A stretch of 64,000 nucleotides of DNA from DATAFF01 sp036257595 (GCA_036257595.1 DATAFF010000065.1:1-64000); one strand, 5' to 3'. Numbered from the stretch's first letter, positions 16,669 through 25,856 are shown. The notes: generated by a model from the letters alone, not told the origin. Numbers and translations: made by a program.

Positions 16669-17217
16669 ATGGAAATCAATGTCGGTCAGCGCTTGAAGGA
16701 GATACGCGAGCGGCTTGGCGTATCGCAGCGAGAAATTGCCCGACGCTCGGGTCAAAGTTCCGGAGCTGTTTCTGCCATCGAGCTCGGCAAGGTCAGCCCC
16801 TCTGTCGAGACCTTGAAACGACTGCTCGATTGCCTCGACATTTCGCTTGCGGACTTCTTTGCACCGGAGGGAAGCAGCCCGTCATCGGCATTCTTCGGTC
16901 CGGATGACATGATCGGCGTGCCGATGGGCCTGATCCATTACCAACAGGTCCGAAGGGCGGCCAAGAATGCGCCATTGCAGTTCGTACACGTCGTAGTGCA
17001 GCCGGGTTCGGATACCGGCAATGTCGGCAATCCGGTCGGCACGGACGAAGTCGGCTACATCCTGTTGGGAGAGGTCGAGGCCACCATCAATGGTGAGACA
17101 CGCATACTCCGCGCCGGCAGTGGCTACATGGCAAAAGGGGGCCAGAAACAACGGTTTCGAAATGTGTCGAAATCAAGATGTGAATATGTGTTCGTAACTG
17201 CTGCGATCGGTTTCTAA
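16669..17217 (+). CDS. XRE-cupin transcriptional regulator, PuuR-like
   Basis: 182 residues from the ATG at 16669. HTH domain at residues 5-60 (VGQRLKEIRERLGVSQREIA, then SSGAVSAIELGKVSPSVETL) and cupin at about 105-180 (VGYILLGEVEATINGETRIL, then SGYMAKGGQKQRFRN). Organisation and length match PuuR, the putrescine-responsive repressor. It is immediately upstream of, and on the same strand as, the decarboxylase/transporter operon, whose leader carries an inverted repeat. Inference: local repressor of that operon. Confidence 0.87.
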   Translation: MEINVGQRLKEIRERLGVSQREIARRSGQSSGAVSAIELGKVSPSVETLKRLLDCLDISLADFFAPEGSSPSSAFFGPDDMIGVPMGLIHYQQVRRAAKNAPLQFVHVVVQPGSDTGNVGNPVGTDEVGYILLGEVEATINGETRILRAGSGYMAKGGQKQRFRNVSKSRCEYVFVTAAIGF

Positions 17218-17225
17218 TCATCCCA

Positions 17226-17263
17226 TTGTCAAAAAAAATTGACGTTTATTAAAATTATTGACA
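17226..17263 (+). promoter_or_regulatory. Promoter and candidate XRE-cupin operator before the decarboxylase operon
   Basis: A sigma70-like promoter with -35 TTGTCA (17226-17231) and -10 TAAAAT (17250-17255), spacing 18. The -35 overlaps an inverted repeat GTCAA-N6-TTGAC (17228-17243), and another TTGAC follows at 17258. The stretch is strikingly AT-rich against its GC-rich surroundings. Binding at these repeats would block RNA polymerase, consistent with repression by the PuuR-like protein encoded just upstream. Confidence 0.5.
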
Positions 17264-17294
17264 CCCTTCCTCGGTCAGCTCGAGGGAGGCCAGA

Positions 17295-18590
17295 ATGACA
17301 ACGGGCGCGCTGGGCGAGGATCCTCTGTCACGGGCGGAAATCGAACGTCTCCTGGCAGACGCCAAGGCGCGCAATCTGCCCTGGCAGGGGCCCCGGATGT
17401 TCCGGCCGTCCTATTTCGCCGGATATGACATTTTGGAAGTCGCCACACTGGCGTTCAATCGCTTCGCTTCCGACAACTGGCTTTACGGTCGGACATCGTA
17501 CCCGGCGCTGGGAGAGTTCGAGGACGATGTGCTCGATACGCTCTATGACCTTTTCCACGCACCCAGCGGCGCCGGTGGCATTCTCACGAGTGGCGGCACG
17601 GAAAGCCTGATCGAGGCCATACACATTGCCCGCGACAAGGAGCGCATCGCAGCAAAACGGTCGCAACCATACAATATCGTCCTGCCGCATACGGCGCATC
17701 CCGCGCTCGATAAGGGAGCGCATCTGCTTGATGTCGAAGTTCGTCGCGCACCGTCGAGTGACGGGGTGCTCGCCGACCTAGGCTGGATGACCCAAGCATG
17801 CGACGCGAGCACCATTCTTGTCGTCGGTTCGGCGCCTCCCTACCCATTCGGCCAGGTTGATCCGATCGCGGATCTTGCAGCCCTTGCCAAGGAAAAGCAT
17901 ACCCGGCTGCATGTCGACGCCTGTCTTGGTGGCATGATTCTTCCTTTCTCCGAGATGCTCGGCAGGCAACCGCCGCTCTTCGACTTCCGCATCCAGGGCG
18001 TCCACTCGCTCTCAGTCGACCTGCACAAATTCGGTTATTCCGCCAAAGGCATCTCGGCGCTGCTCCTGAATGAAGCCGACGACGCTCAGTATGCTCGTAT
18101 GGTGTTCACCAACTGGCCAGCAGGCATGTACGGGACGCCGAGCATCTCTGGAACCAGGCCGGGGGGCGCGCTCGCTTCAGCCTGGGCGGTCATGCGGTAT
18201 CTCGGTCGCAAAGGCTTCATCGAGCGGACGCGGCAAATCTTCGACGTCCGCGACGCGATCATCATGGGATTGCGCGACCTCGGAGCCGAAACGATTGGCT
18301 CGCCCGATTGCTACCACTTCAATTTCACGATGCCCGAGATCGACAATTTGGTGCTGGCCGACCAGCTCACCAAGGATGGATGGATCGTTTCGAGCACGGA
18401 ATCGCCCAAGACGGTTCAGCTGATGATTACTGCGGCCCATGGTCCTTCGGCGCAGCCACTCGTCCAAGCTGTCAAGGAGATCAGTGCCGACATCCAGGCC
18501 GGCAGGCGCGACAGCACAGGCGCCGGATCGGTTTATTCGAAGGTCGTCGTCAAGCCGCGCATTGCCAAGGGTGCAGCGGCGCGAGCTTAG
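17295..18590 (+). CDS. PLP-dependent decarboxylase/lyase (group II, sphingosine-phosphate-lyase-like)
   Basis: 431 residues, ATG preceded by GAGGGAGGCC. Signatures of the fold type I decarboxylase group: GGILTSGGTESLIEA (phosphate site), PHTAHPALDKGAHLL (PLP-stacking His), LHVDACLGG (PLP Asp) and VDLHKFGYSAKG with the Schiff-base lysine. The tyrosine/lysine arrangement resembles bacterial homologues of sphinganine-1-phosphate aldolase and L-tyrosine decarboxylase. Being first in an operon with a polyamine-type transporter suggests conversion of an amino acid to an amine, or the cleavage of an amino alcohol derivative. Exact substrate not readable. Confidence 0.85.
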   Translation: MTTGALGEDPLSRAEIERLLADAKARNLPWQGPRMFRPSYFAGYDILEVATLAFNRFASDNWLYGRTSYPALGEFEDDVLDTLYDLFHAPSGAGGILTSGGTESLIEAIHIARDKERIAAKRSQPYNIVLPHTAHPALDKGAHLLDVEVRRAPSSDGVLADLGWMTQACDASTILVVGSAPPYPFGQVDPIADLAALAKEKHTRLHVDACLGGMILPFSEMLGRQPPLFDFRIQGVHSLSVDLHKFGYSAKGISALLLNEADDAQYARMVFTNWPAGMYGTPSISGTRPGGALASAWAVMRYLGRKGFIERTRQIFDVRDAIIMGLRDLGAETIGSPDCYHFNFTMPEIDNLVLADQLTKDGWIVSSTESPKTVQLMITAAHGPSAQPLVQAVKEISADIQAGRRDSTGAGSVYSKVVVKPRIAKGAAARA

Positions 18591-18657
18591 GGATGCAAAG
18601 TCCGTGACAGGCACACCTCGACTGCTCACTGTAGAGTCCAACGAGCAAGACGGTGCC

Positions 18658-19800
18658 ATGGCCGCCGCGAGCAAACTCACACCGACGCCCGACGTCCTGG
18701 TCAGCTTCCGATCGGTCGACAAGAGCTATGACGGCGTGAGCAAGGCGATCTCCAGTCTCGATCTCGATATTTTCGAAGGAGAGTTCCTTACATTGCTTGG
18801 ACCGTCAGGATCGGGAAAGACCAGCACGCTGATGATGCTTGCCGGTTTCGAGGTCCCGACTGCGGGCCAGATCCTGTTCAAAGGGAAGGAACTCGATACG
18901 CTTCCTCCACATCGGCGGAATTTCGGTGTGGTTTTCCAAGACTACGCTTTGTTCCCGCACATGACTGTCGAGCAGAACCTCGGCTATCCTTTGCGTTTCC
19001 GCAAAATCTCGGGGATCGAGAAACGAAAGCGGATCGAGGATTGCCTGGCGATGCTGCAGCTCACCCAGTTCCGCCGGCGCTATCCACGGCAATTGTCAGG
19101 TGGTCAGCAACAACGCGTGGCGCTCGGGCGTGCCCTGATCTTCAGTCCCCACCTCGTCCTCATGGATGAGCCTCTCGGCGCGCTCGACCGCCAATTGCGG
19201 GAGCACATGCAGATCGAGATCAAACATCTTCATCAGCAGCTTGGCATCACCGTCGTATCGGTCACCCACGATCAGGGTGAGGCATTGACCATGTCGGATC
19301 GCATTGCCGTGTTCAACGACGGCGCTCTCCAACAAATCGGCAAGCCGCATGAGCTCTATGAGAACCCCACCAATCTATTCGTTGCACGGTTTATCGGCGA
19401 CAGCAATTTCCTGGAAGGCCAGGTGAGCGCCATCCACGATCGGCATTGCACCGTTCGATGCGTCGATGGCTCGAGCATCGCAGCGACCAGGGTGAACTGC
19501 GGACCGGTCGGCTCCCCCGTCGTGGTGGGAATACGTCCCGAACGCGTTCGTGTTGCTCAGGTCTCCATGGTCGGCGTCGAATGGAACCGCCTCGATGGGC
19601 TCGTTCTCGAACAGGTTTATCTCGGCGATGCGCTGCGTATCAGGTGCCGCGTCGTCGGTTCGGATGAGTTCGTAATGAAGGTTCCGGCCGGCGCAACGAC
19701 CACTATGCCGCAGGTGGGCGACAGGCTACCGCTGGCGTGGTCGAGATCGCATTCCCGCGCCTTTGCCGCTGCTGGAAACTTAAGTCCTGAACCAGAATAG
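18658..19800 (+). CDS. ABC transporter ATP-binding protein, PotA-like (second system)
   Basis: 380 residues from the ATG at 18658; a GTG at 18604 would add 18 residues. Walker A GPSGSGKTS, signature LSGGQQQRVALGRA, Walker B LVLMDEPLGALD, switch VTHDQGEAL, and a C-terminal TOBE region. It drives the rightward polyamine-type transporter. It is only distantly alike to the PotA-like protein at 9191, so the two systems are not a recent duplication. Confidence 0.88.
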   Translation: MAAASKLTPTPDVLVSFRSVDKSYDGVSKAISSLDLDIFEGEFLTLLGPSGSGKTSTLMMLAGFEVPTAGQILFKGKELDTLPPHRRNFGVVFQDYALFPHMTVEQNLGYPLRFRKISGIEKRKRIEDCLAMLQLTQFRRRYPRQLSGGQQQRVALGRALIFSPHLVLMDEPLGALDRQLREHMQIEIKHLHQQLGITVVSVTHDQGEALTMSDRIAVFNDGALQQIGKPHELYENPTNLFVARFIGDSNFLEGQVSAIHDRHCTVRCVDGSSIAATRVNCGPVGSPVVVGIRPERVRVAQVSMVGVEWNRLDGLVLEQVYLGDALRIRCRVVGSDEFVMKVPAGATTTMPQVGDRLPLAWSRSHSRAFAAAGNLSPEPE

Positions 19801-19818
19801 AAAGAAAGGGAGAAACAG

Positions 19819-20862
19819 ATGTCCAGATTCTTGAGATCGCTGGTGGTGGGTGCGTTGGCACCGATCGTGATATCGTCGCTGGCTGAAGCCGCAGAGCTTA
19901 GGATCGTATCGTGGGGTGGCGCGGTCAACGATGCGTATCGCGCCGCGATGTGGGAACCCTTCGCGAAAGCGAGCGGCGTCAAGGTCATCGAGGACGTCTA
20001 TAGCGGCGAGTTCGGAAAAATGAAGTCGCAGGTCGAAGCCGGAAACCTGCAATGGGACGTCGCGGATCCGGAGTGGCCAGAAGTCGAGCAGGGCTGCCGG
20101 GAGGGGTTGTTCGAAAAGATAGACGTGTCCCAGTTCGACACCAAGGATCTGGTGGAAGGCGCGGTCAGTGAATGCGGCGTGATGACCGTCCTCGGAGGCA
20201 CTGTGCTGGCCTACAACAGCGAGAAAATCAAGGAACCGCCCAAGAGCTGGGCGGAATTCTGGGATGTTCAGAAGTTCCCGGGCAAACGCGGAATGCGCCG
20301 CGCCATCACCGAGACGCTACCGATCGCGCTGATGGCCGATGGGGTGCCGCGGGAGGAAATCTTCAAGCTGCTGGCGACCAAGGAGGGGCAGGATCGAGCC
20401 TTCAAGAAGCTGGAAGAGCTGAAGGCCCATATAGTCTGGTGGACATCAGGAACCGAGCAGATCCAGGGTTTGCTGTCTGGCGAATACGATTTGGCGATGG
20501 CATGGAACGGCCGCATCGCCACAACCAACAAGCAGGAGGGATCGAAGCTTGCCATCGCCTGGGAGGCAGGCCATGTGCTCAACGGCGATCGTTGGGTGAT
20601 CCTGAAAGGCAGCCCCAACAAGCAGCAAGCAATCGACTTCATCAAGTTCGCACTGCAGCCTGAGCAACAGGCCGCGTTCATGCGCAACATCCCATATGGG
20701 CAGGTGAACAAGAACGCCTACCCCCTGCTGTCCGATGAGGAGAAGAAGGATCTTCCTACCACCGAGGAGCATATGAAGACGGCCTTGCTGGTCGAGCCGG
20801 CGTTCTTCCTTGAACACCGCGACGCGCTGACCGAGCGATTTGAAAAATGGGTGACGGAATAG
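19819..20862 (+). CDS. Periplasmic substrate-binding protein, spermidine/putrescine type (second system)
   Basis: 347 residues with a signal peptide (SLVVGALAPIVISSLAEA, cleavage near AEA-A) and an AAAGAAAGGGAG ribosome-binding region just upstream. The mature start LRIVSWGGAVNDAYRAAMWE is typical of PotD/family 1-like proteins, followed by VQKFPGKRGMRRAI and LAMAWNGRIATTNKQ. Ligand unknown. It overlaps the start of the downstream permease by 16 bases if that gene begins at 20847. Confidence 0.88.
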   Translation: MSRFLRSLVVGALAPIVISSLAEAAELRIVSWGGAVNDAYRAAMWEPFAKASGVKVIEDVYSGEFGKMKSQVEAGNLQWDVADPEWPEVEQGCREGLFEKIDVSQFDTKDLVEGAVSECGVMTVLGGTVLAYNSEKIKEPPKSWAEFWDVQKFPGKRGMRRAITETLPIALMADGVPREEIFKLLATKEGQDRAFKKLEELKAHIVWWTSGTEQIQGLLSGEYDLAMAWNGRIATTNKQEGSKLAIAWEAGHVLNGDRWVILKGSPNKQQAIDFIKFALQPEQQAAFMRNIPYGQVNKNAYPLLSDEEKKDLPTTEEHMKTALLVEPAFFLEHRDALTERFEKWVTE

Positions 20863-22079
20863 GTCAAGCTTCAGCCATGGCCGGAGCGGGTCCGGCCATG
20901 GCCCCGAGCCGCGGACTGGTCGGATCGCGATCGCGGCGCAATGTCGCCGTGCTGCTGCGCGTTTTGCCTGCGGTGTTGTTCGTGCTTTTGGCCATCGCCA
21001 TACCGATCGGGTTGTTTCTCTTTCGCGCGATCGACAATTCGGAGGTTCACGACAATCTGCCAGGCACGATTGCGGCGTTGTCGGACTGGCAAGGCTTGGA
21101 TCCTCTCAAGGAGCGACACTACGAGGCCCTCGCCAATGACCTTCGCGCGCTGGGTGACGGGCCTCGACTTTATCAGGTTGCCCGACAACTCAACTATCAC
21201 ATGGCCGGATATCGCAGCGCGGTTTTGAAAGCGTCGGAAGCCGTTCGAAAAAATGGCACCGGGACTGCGAGAACTCTCATCGAGGGGGCGGATCCGGCGT
21301 GGCGTGATCACGCCATTTGGCGGGTGATCGCGAGGGAAGCTGGCGCGCTGACGCCCTTCTTCGTTCTGGCAGCACTCGATCTCGAAATCGACGAATATGG
21401 AGTCCGCAATGCCGACCCAGGTCGTGCACTTTACCGCGAGGTGTTCTCCCGCACCGTGTGGATGAGCCTATTGATCGCCGCTGCCTGCGCAATACTGGGC
21501 TATCCGTTGGCATATTTTCTTGCCAATTCGCAGTCACGCTTGGCCGCGCTGGCAATATATGCGGTGCTGCTGCCATTCTGGACCTCCCTCCTCGTCCGCA
21601 CCTTGGCCTGGATCGTCATCTTCCAAAAAGGAGGTGTTGCAGCCACCACTGGAAAGCTCTTGGGCTTTGGCTCAACAAGCCTGCTCTACAGCCGATCAGC
21701 GGTCATAATTGGCATGATCCATGTGATGCTGCCGTTCATGATTCTTTCGATCTATGCGGTGATGCGCGGCATACCGAGCTCCTACACGAGAGCCGCCATC
21801 TCACTTGGCGCATCACCAATGCGCGCGTTCCTCAGTGTTTATCTGCCACAATCCATGCCTGGAATCGGCGCCGGTGTCATGATCGTGACCATACTGTCGC
21901 TCGGATTCTATCTCACCCCAGCGCTCCTCGGTTCGCCGAACGATCAGCTTATCAGCTATTTCATCGCCTATTTCACCAATGAATTGGTGAATTGGAATAT
22001 GGCTGCGGCTCTTGCGATATGGCTCCTGGTATTCGCCGGCTGCCTATGGCTGGTCGTGCGGCAAGTCGGCGGAAAGTAG
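20847..22079 (+). CDS. ABC transporter permease, PotB-like, with long periplasmic insertion
   Basis: 410 residues (ATG 20847; alternative ATG 20877). After the first helix (LRVLPAVLFVLLAIAIPIGL) there is an unusually long extracytoplasmic segment of about 130 residues before the remaining five helices. The EAA loop is YTRAAISLGASPMRAFLSVY, and SLGFYLTPALLGSP is the PotB hallmark. Such insertions are known in a subset of alphaproteobacterial polyamine-type permeases and may contact the binding protein. Confidence 0.86.
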   Translation: MGDGIGQASAMAGAGPAMAPSRGLVGSRSRRNVAVLLRVLPAVLFVLLAIAIPIGLFLFRAIDNSEVHDNLPGTIAALSDWQGLDPLKERHYEALANDLRALGDGPRLYQVARQLNYHMAGYRSAVLKASEAVRKNGTGTARTLIEGADPAWRDHAIWRVIAREAGALTPFFVLAALDLEIDEYGVRNADPGRALYREVFSRTVWMSLLIAAACAILGYPLAYFLANSQSRLAALAIYAVLLPFWTSLLVRTLAWIVIFQKGGVAATTGKLLGFGSTSLLYSRSAVIIGMIHVMLPFMILSIYAVMRGIPSSYTRAAISLGASPMRAFLSVYLPQSMPGIGAGVMIVTILSLGFYLTPALLGSPNDQLISYFIAYFTNELVNWNMAAALAIWLLVFAGCLWLVVRQVGGK

Positions 22080-22082
22080 GCG

Positions 22083-22880
22083 ATGGTCCCCGGAAATTCA
22101 CGGCAACCGACCGGTCACTGGATGCTCGTAGTCTATTCCATGGGATTGCTCGCCTTTCTGGTGCTCCCGCTCGTCGTCATCGTTGCCCTCTCCTTCAGCC
22201 CGTCGCGATTTTTCGTGTTCCCGCCGACTGGGTTCTCGTTGCGCTGGTACCAGGCGCTGATTGCCGGACCGAAGTGGCGTGATGCGCTTGGCAATAGCCT
22301 GATCGTCGGCATCGGTGCCAGCGCAATCGCCACGGGTCTCGGCCTGCTCGCCGCCTGGGGTCTGTCGGAGGTGAGATCAAGAATCGCCAGCTTCGTCACG
22401 GGATGGCTGATCATGCCCATGGCGATCCCGATCGTCATCGTTGCCGTGGCGCTGTTCATCACCTACAGTCGGCTCGGCCTTGCCGGCTCGCGTGTGGCGC
22501 TCATTGTCGCCCATGCGGCCCTCGGCCTGCCTTTCGTCCTCATCGCGGTCAGCGCCACGCTCAAGGGCTTCAATCGCAATCTGGTTCGTGCAGCCGAAAG
22601 CCTCGGTGCCCCGCCGCTCCAGGCGTTTCGGACGGTCACAGTCCCGGCCGTTCTGCCAGGCATTTTAACGGGCGCACTGTTTGCCTTCGCTGTCTCGTTT
22701 GACGAAGTCATCATTGCGCTCTTTCTGTCGAGCGCGCAGCAGCATACCTTGCCTGTAGAGGTGTTCTCGGGCACTCGGGAGAGCATCACCCCCACAGTCA
22801 CGGCAGCCGCCACCCTGCTCATGCTGGTCTCGGCCGTCCTGCTGCTCCTGGTAGAGCTTTTACGCGACCGAACTGCCTGA
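22083..22880 (+). CDS. ABC transporter permease, PotC-like (second system)
   Basis: 265 residues, ATG three bases after the previous stop. About six helices; EAA loop VRAAESLGAPPLQAFRTVTV; PotC-type SFDEVIIALFLSSAQQHTLP near the C-terminus. It completes the second transporter (ATPase, binding protein, two permeases). Last gene of the rightward operon, convergent with the phosphofructokinase gene 66 bp away. Confidence 0.88.
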   Translation: MVPGNSRQPTGHWMLVVYSMGLLAFLVLPLVVIVALSFSPSRFFVFPPTGFSLRWYQALIAGPKWRDALGNSLIVGIGASAIATGLGLLAAWGLSEVRSRIASFVTGWLIMPMAIPIVIVAVALFITYSRLGLAGSRVALIVAHAALGLPFVLIAVSATLKGFNRNLVRAAESLGAPPLQAFRTVTVPAVLPGILTGALFAFAVSFDEVIIALFLSSAQQHTLPVEVFSGTRESITPTVTAAATLLMLVSAVLLLLVELLRDRTA

Positions 22881-22946
22881 GGGCCGTCCGCTCTCTTGGT
22901 CGGGCGCCATCCGACGCAGATGCACGCCAGCAGCCTGCATGACTTA

Positions 22947-24182
22947 CTACTCTTCGTCCTGCTTCACTTCTATTTGCTCGCCCTTCGGCTGGCCGATTTC
23001 CGCGAGCATGTCCACAAACCAACCGGCACCGGTGTCGAATAGCTTCGAGCCGTTGACACGCGAAAATTCTATCGCGCGAAGCTCTCCGCCCTTGCCCTCG
23101 TCGTGGCCAATTATTCCCGACTCGCCTTTCAGGCCGCACGCGACGGCGTGCCTCACCATTTCGCCGATCAGACGCCGATCCTCTTCATTGGGAGCAGCGG
23201 ATCGGGCGAAATAGCCGGATTTCTGAACCAGAGTCCGCTCGGCTCCGATCAGCTTCGACAGGCGCTTGGAAAACCAGTCGCCGACATTCACCTTGTCAAG
23301 CTTGACGTGACCGAAAGCGTCGCGATCGACCTTCTCGCCTTTCCCGACAAGCTCTTCAACGATGCGCGCCGCGTTAGCGCCTTCGCTGACGAAAATCGCG
23401 ACACTGCCTTTCGCGTCCATCACGCCGCGGAGCCGTCTACCTTCCGCTTCAAGGTCGATCGCGAGCTCAGGGATGTAGATGCCGTCGATCATCTTTCGCA
23501 CACGCGCGAGGTTGAATGCCGGCAGGAACTCGAGCTGCGCAACGCGCGCGTTCCAAGCCCGCGCCGTTGCGGCGGTCAGCCAACCGCAATTCCGCCCCAT
23601 CACCTCGTGGATTAGGAGCGTGCGAGGACTGGCGGTAGCCTCATTGACGATGTTCTCGAAGTAGATCGCCCCCTGCTCGGCGGCGGTCAGAGCGCCGAGC
23701 GACTGAACAATCGGAACGATGTCGTTGTCGACGGTCTTCGGCAGGCCGACGACGGTCAGGTCATATCCATGCTCCGCGAGGTATTTCGCAAGGTCGGCAG
23801 CGGTGGTGGAAGTGTCGTCCCCACCAATCGTGTGGAGGATGGTGATACCGTCGCTCTTCAACCGCTCGGCGGCGATCCTCAGCGGGCTTTCGCCCTCCTT
23901 GACGAGACCGCGCCTCACGCAGTCGGAGACATTCGTGAGCTTGACACGGCTGTTGCCGATCGGCGAGCCGCCATGAGCATGCAGGATGTTTGCGTGCGCG
24001 CGGACTTCAGGCGTGACAACAAGAGACTTGCCCTGCAGGAGACCGGCATAGCCGCCGAGATAGCCGATCATCTCCGCCTCTGGCGCGGTTTCGGTGTAAC
24101 GCGCGATCAACTCGGCGATTGCGGACGATAGGCACGGAGCAAGCCCCCCGGCGGTCAGCATGGCGACTCTGTGCTTGGGCAT
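22947..24182 (-). CDS. pfp: Pyrophosphate-dependent 6-phosphofructokinase
   Basis: 411 residues. The diagnostic positions are both of the PPi type: IGGDDTSTTAAD (Asp where ATP enzymes have Gly) and PKTVDND (Lys where ATP enzymes have Gly). MGRNCGWLTA provides the fructose-6-phosphate contacts. It catalyses the reversible phosphorylation of fructose 6-phosphate with PPi in the cytoplasm, so it can serve glycolysis or gluconeogenesis. Monocistronic as far as can be seen. The tkt/pgk/aldolase cluster elsewhere in the window acts in the same pathway. Confidence 0.92.
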   Translation of the reverse strand: MPKHRVAMLTAGGLAPCLSSAIAELIARYTETAPEAEMIGYLGGYAGLLQGKSLVVTPEVRAHANILHAHGGSPIGNSRVKLTNVSDCVRRGLVKEGESPLRIAAERLKSDGITILHTIGGDDTSTTAADLAKYLAEHGYDLTVVGLPKTVDNDIVPIVQSLGALTAAEQGAIYFENIVNEATASPRTLLIHEVMGRNCGWLTAATARAWNARVAQLEFLPAFNLARVRKMIDGIYIPELAIDLEAEGRRLRGVMDAKGSVAIFVSEGANAARIVEELVGKGEKVDRDAFGHVKLDKVNVGDWFSKRLSKLIGAERTLVQKSGYFARSAAPNEEDRRLIGEMVRHAVACGLKGESGIIGHDEGKGGELRAIEFSRVNGSKLFDTGAGWFVDMLAEIGQPKGEQIEVKQDEE

Positions 24183-24483
24183 TGACTCTCCTAGATCGCA
24201 CGGCAGGAGTGTTCCAGATACCAGGTCCAGAGCGGCAGATCTGATCGGAAACAGGCCCGCTCTCCAGTCCTCGTGCCAAGTCCGTCCGCATTCACGATAT
24301 CAGCTGCCGTCTAGGGGGACGACCCCCGGCTTCCGGCAGTTAGGGTCGGCGGTGCGCCCGAGCGCTCCCAGGTTTGGTGAATCGGGTCAATCCACCGCCG
24401 CACCGCCTCGATACCCGCCAATCTGGAAAGGCATCCGTGCCGTGATCGCTGTTAAAGCGAAGTTTTTGGCTGACGAACCTACC
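24183..24483. other. Intergenic region between mucR-like and pfp genes
   Basis: No convincing gene in these 301 bases. It should hold the leftward pfp promoter and the 3' end of the mucR-like transcript. The only clear structure is the nested hairpin listed separately at 24304-24339. Confidence 0.5.
24304..24339. other. Nested GC-rich stem-loop
   Basis: Outer arms CTGCCG (24304-24309) and CGGCAG (24334-24339) enclose an inner GGGGG-ACGA-CCCCC hairpin (24314-24327). No T-run follows on either strand, so it is not a standard Rho-independent terminator. It may stabilise the 3' end of the mucR-like transcript or sit in the pfp leader. Confidence 0.5.
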
Positions 24484-24906
24484 CTATTTGGCCGCCCTTC
24501 TACCAGATCGCTTCCGTCCCAGTCCGATCTTTTTGGCGAGTCGAGATCGGCGCTTCGAATATTTGGAAGCCGTCATCGGATAGTCGTTTGGCAGGCCCCA
24601 CCGATCCTTATATTCGTCCGGCGTGAACCCGTGAACTCCAAGATGGCGCTTGAGCGATTTGAACTGCTTTCCATCCTCAAGGCACACAATATAGTCGGGA
24701 GTGACAGACTCCTCGATCGTCACGGCAGGCGGCTTTTGAGGTTTGGGCGATGCGCCTTGCTCGAGTCTTGGGTCAAGCGGTTGGGAGATCGCACGAGTCA
24801 TCGCCGCGACGACGTTTTGAAGCTGGGTGGGCTCCAATTCATTGTTTGTCACATACGCTTTGAACATCTCGGCAATCAGTTCAGTACGATTGGATAGGAC
24901 ATCCAT
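24484..24906 (-). CDS. MucR/Ros family zinc-finger transcriptional regulator
   Basis: 140 residues. The start is set at 24906 because AAGGAGG lies eight bases upstream of that ATG; a farther in-frame start at 24945 lacks this. The Ros/MucR finger reads CLEDGKQFKSLKRHLGVH (Cys, Asp in place of the second Cys, two His), then GFTPDEYKDRWGLPNDYPM and the basic tail SRLAKKIGLGRK. MucR proteins are H-NS-like repressors of AT-rich promoters controlling exopolysaccharide, motility and virulence genes in Hyphomicrobiales. The central PKPQKPPA linker is longer than usual. Confidence 0.9.
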   Translation of the reverse strand: MDVLSNRTELIAEMFKAYVTNNELEPTQLQNVVAAMTRAISQPLDPRLEQGASPKPQKPPAVTIEESVTPDYIVCLEDGKQFKSLKRHLGVHGFTPDEYKDRWGLPNDYPMTASKYSKRRSRLAKKIGLGRKRSGRRAAK

Positions 24907-25149
24907 TACAAGTGCCTCCTTGGCTGATCGAATAGAAAATTTCATTCTGCAAAGTTGTTCGGCTTCATCATCATCACCGGCAAAATAGTTCCCATTGTGT
25001 CTAAAAAATCATCGGCGCAACCGCGAGTTGGAACTCTATGGGAGAATTGAAACCGGAATTCGAAAGAATGATGGGCGGCGGTGAACCGCGACCCAGAATA
25101 AGACTTATTCCCGAACTTTTCTGTTCGAAAGCCCATGCTGGAGAAGCTC

Positions 25150-25611
25150 ATGCCAATGGAGAAAGGGTCTCGAGTCGCGAAACTTTCAGGTTGGGAACAT
25201 CATGATCCCACTCGCGAGAGCATTGGACTTCTGATCGCCCGAATTGCAGTCGGCGCCATATTCCTCTGGAGCGGGTTCGGGAAGCTCAGTTCCCTATCCG
25301 AGTTCACGGCGGGAATGGTCGAACGTGGCATTCCATTTGCTCAAGCACTGGCGCCGCTGGGAGCAGCGATCGAGTTTGCGGCTGCGCTTGCCTTGATCTT
25401 GGGCGTATGGACTCGACTTGCAGCATCGGCACTCGCCGTCTTTACCGTTGTTGCTACCTTGATCGCGCATCGCTTCTGGGATTTTCCAGCTCAGGAACAG
25501 CGAATGCAAACGATCCAGTTCATGAAAAATCTTGCCATTTTTGGCGGCCTGGCAGCGCTAACCGCGACTGGTGGCGGACGGTTCAGCTTTGATCGCATTC
25601 TGCGTGGATAG
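25150..25611 (+). CDS. DoxX family membrane protein
   Basis: 153 residues from the ATG at 25150 (GGAG eight bases upstream; ATG 25135 is less likely). Four hydrophobic helices with the DoxX hallmark GAIFLWSGFGKL in the first and LGAAIEFAAALALILGVWTR in the second. DoxX/SURF-like proteins are inner-membrane proteins linked to redox or thiol stress; function here is not known. It is divergent from the mucR-like gene; the 240 bp between them are AT-rich around 24940-25010, a plausible MucR target. Confidence 0.8.
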   Translation: MPMEKGSRVAKLSGWEHHDPTRESIGLLIARIAVGAIFLWSGFGKLSSLSEFTAGMVERGIPFAQALAPLGAAIEFAAALALILGVWTRLAASALAVFTVVATLIAHRFWDFPAQEQRMQTIQFMKNLAIFGGLAALTATGGGRFSFDRILRG

Positions 25612-25826
25612 GCTCGATCCGGCACCGGCGGATCATTTGGCATTTGTGAGAATGGCCACAGCGGAAGTCTGCCACCTCGAATAGGCTTGCGTCGTTGCCG
25701 CTCCTTATCCCCGCCCCCTCTCAGAGCGGCACGGCAGAGGTGTTCCGGTGGTCGGACAGCAGCGGATCACCTCTGCCTCCCCTGCTCTTACATACTGAAC
25801 CCACCGCTGTTTGAGTCCTGTTTTTA

Positions 25827-25856
25827 TTGACGAAAAATTTCCCTGACTGCGATAAG
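25827..25856 (+). promoter_or_regulatory. Sigma70-like promoter of the bacterioferritin gene
   Basis: TTGACG at 25827-25832 and GATAAG at 25851-25856, spacing 18, lie 39 bp upstream of the bfr start codon. No iron-regulator box could be assigned by eye. Confidence 0.45.
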
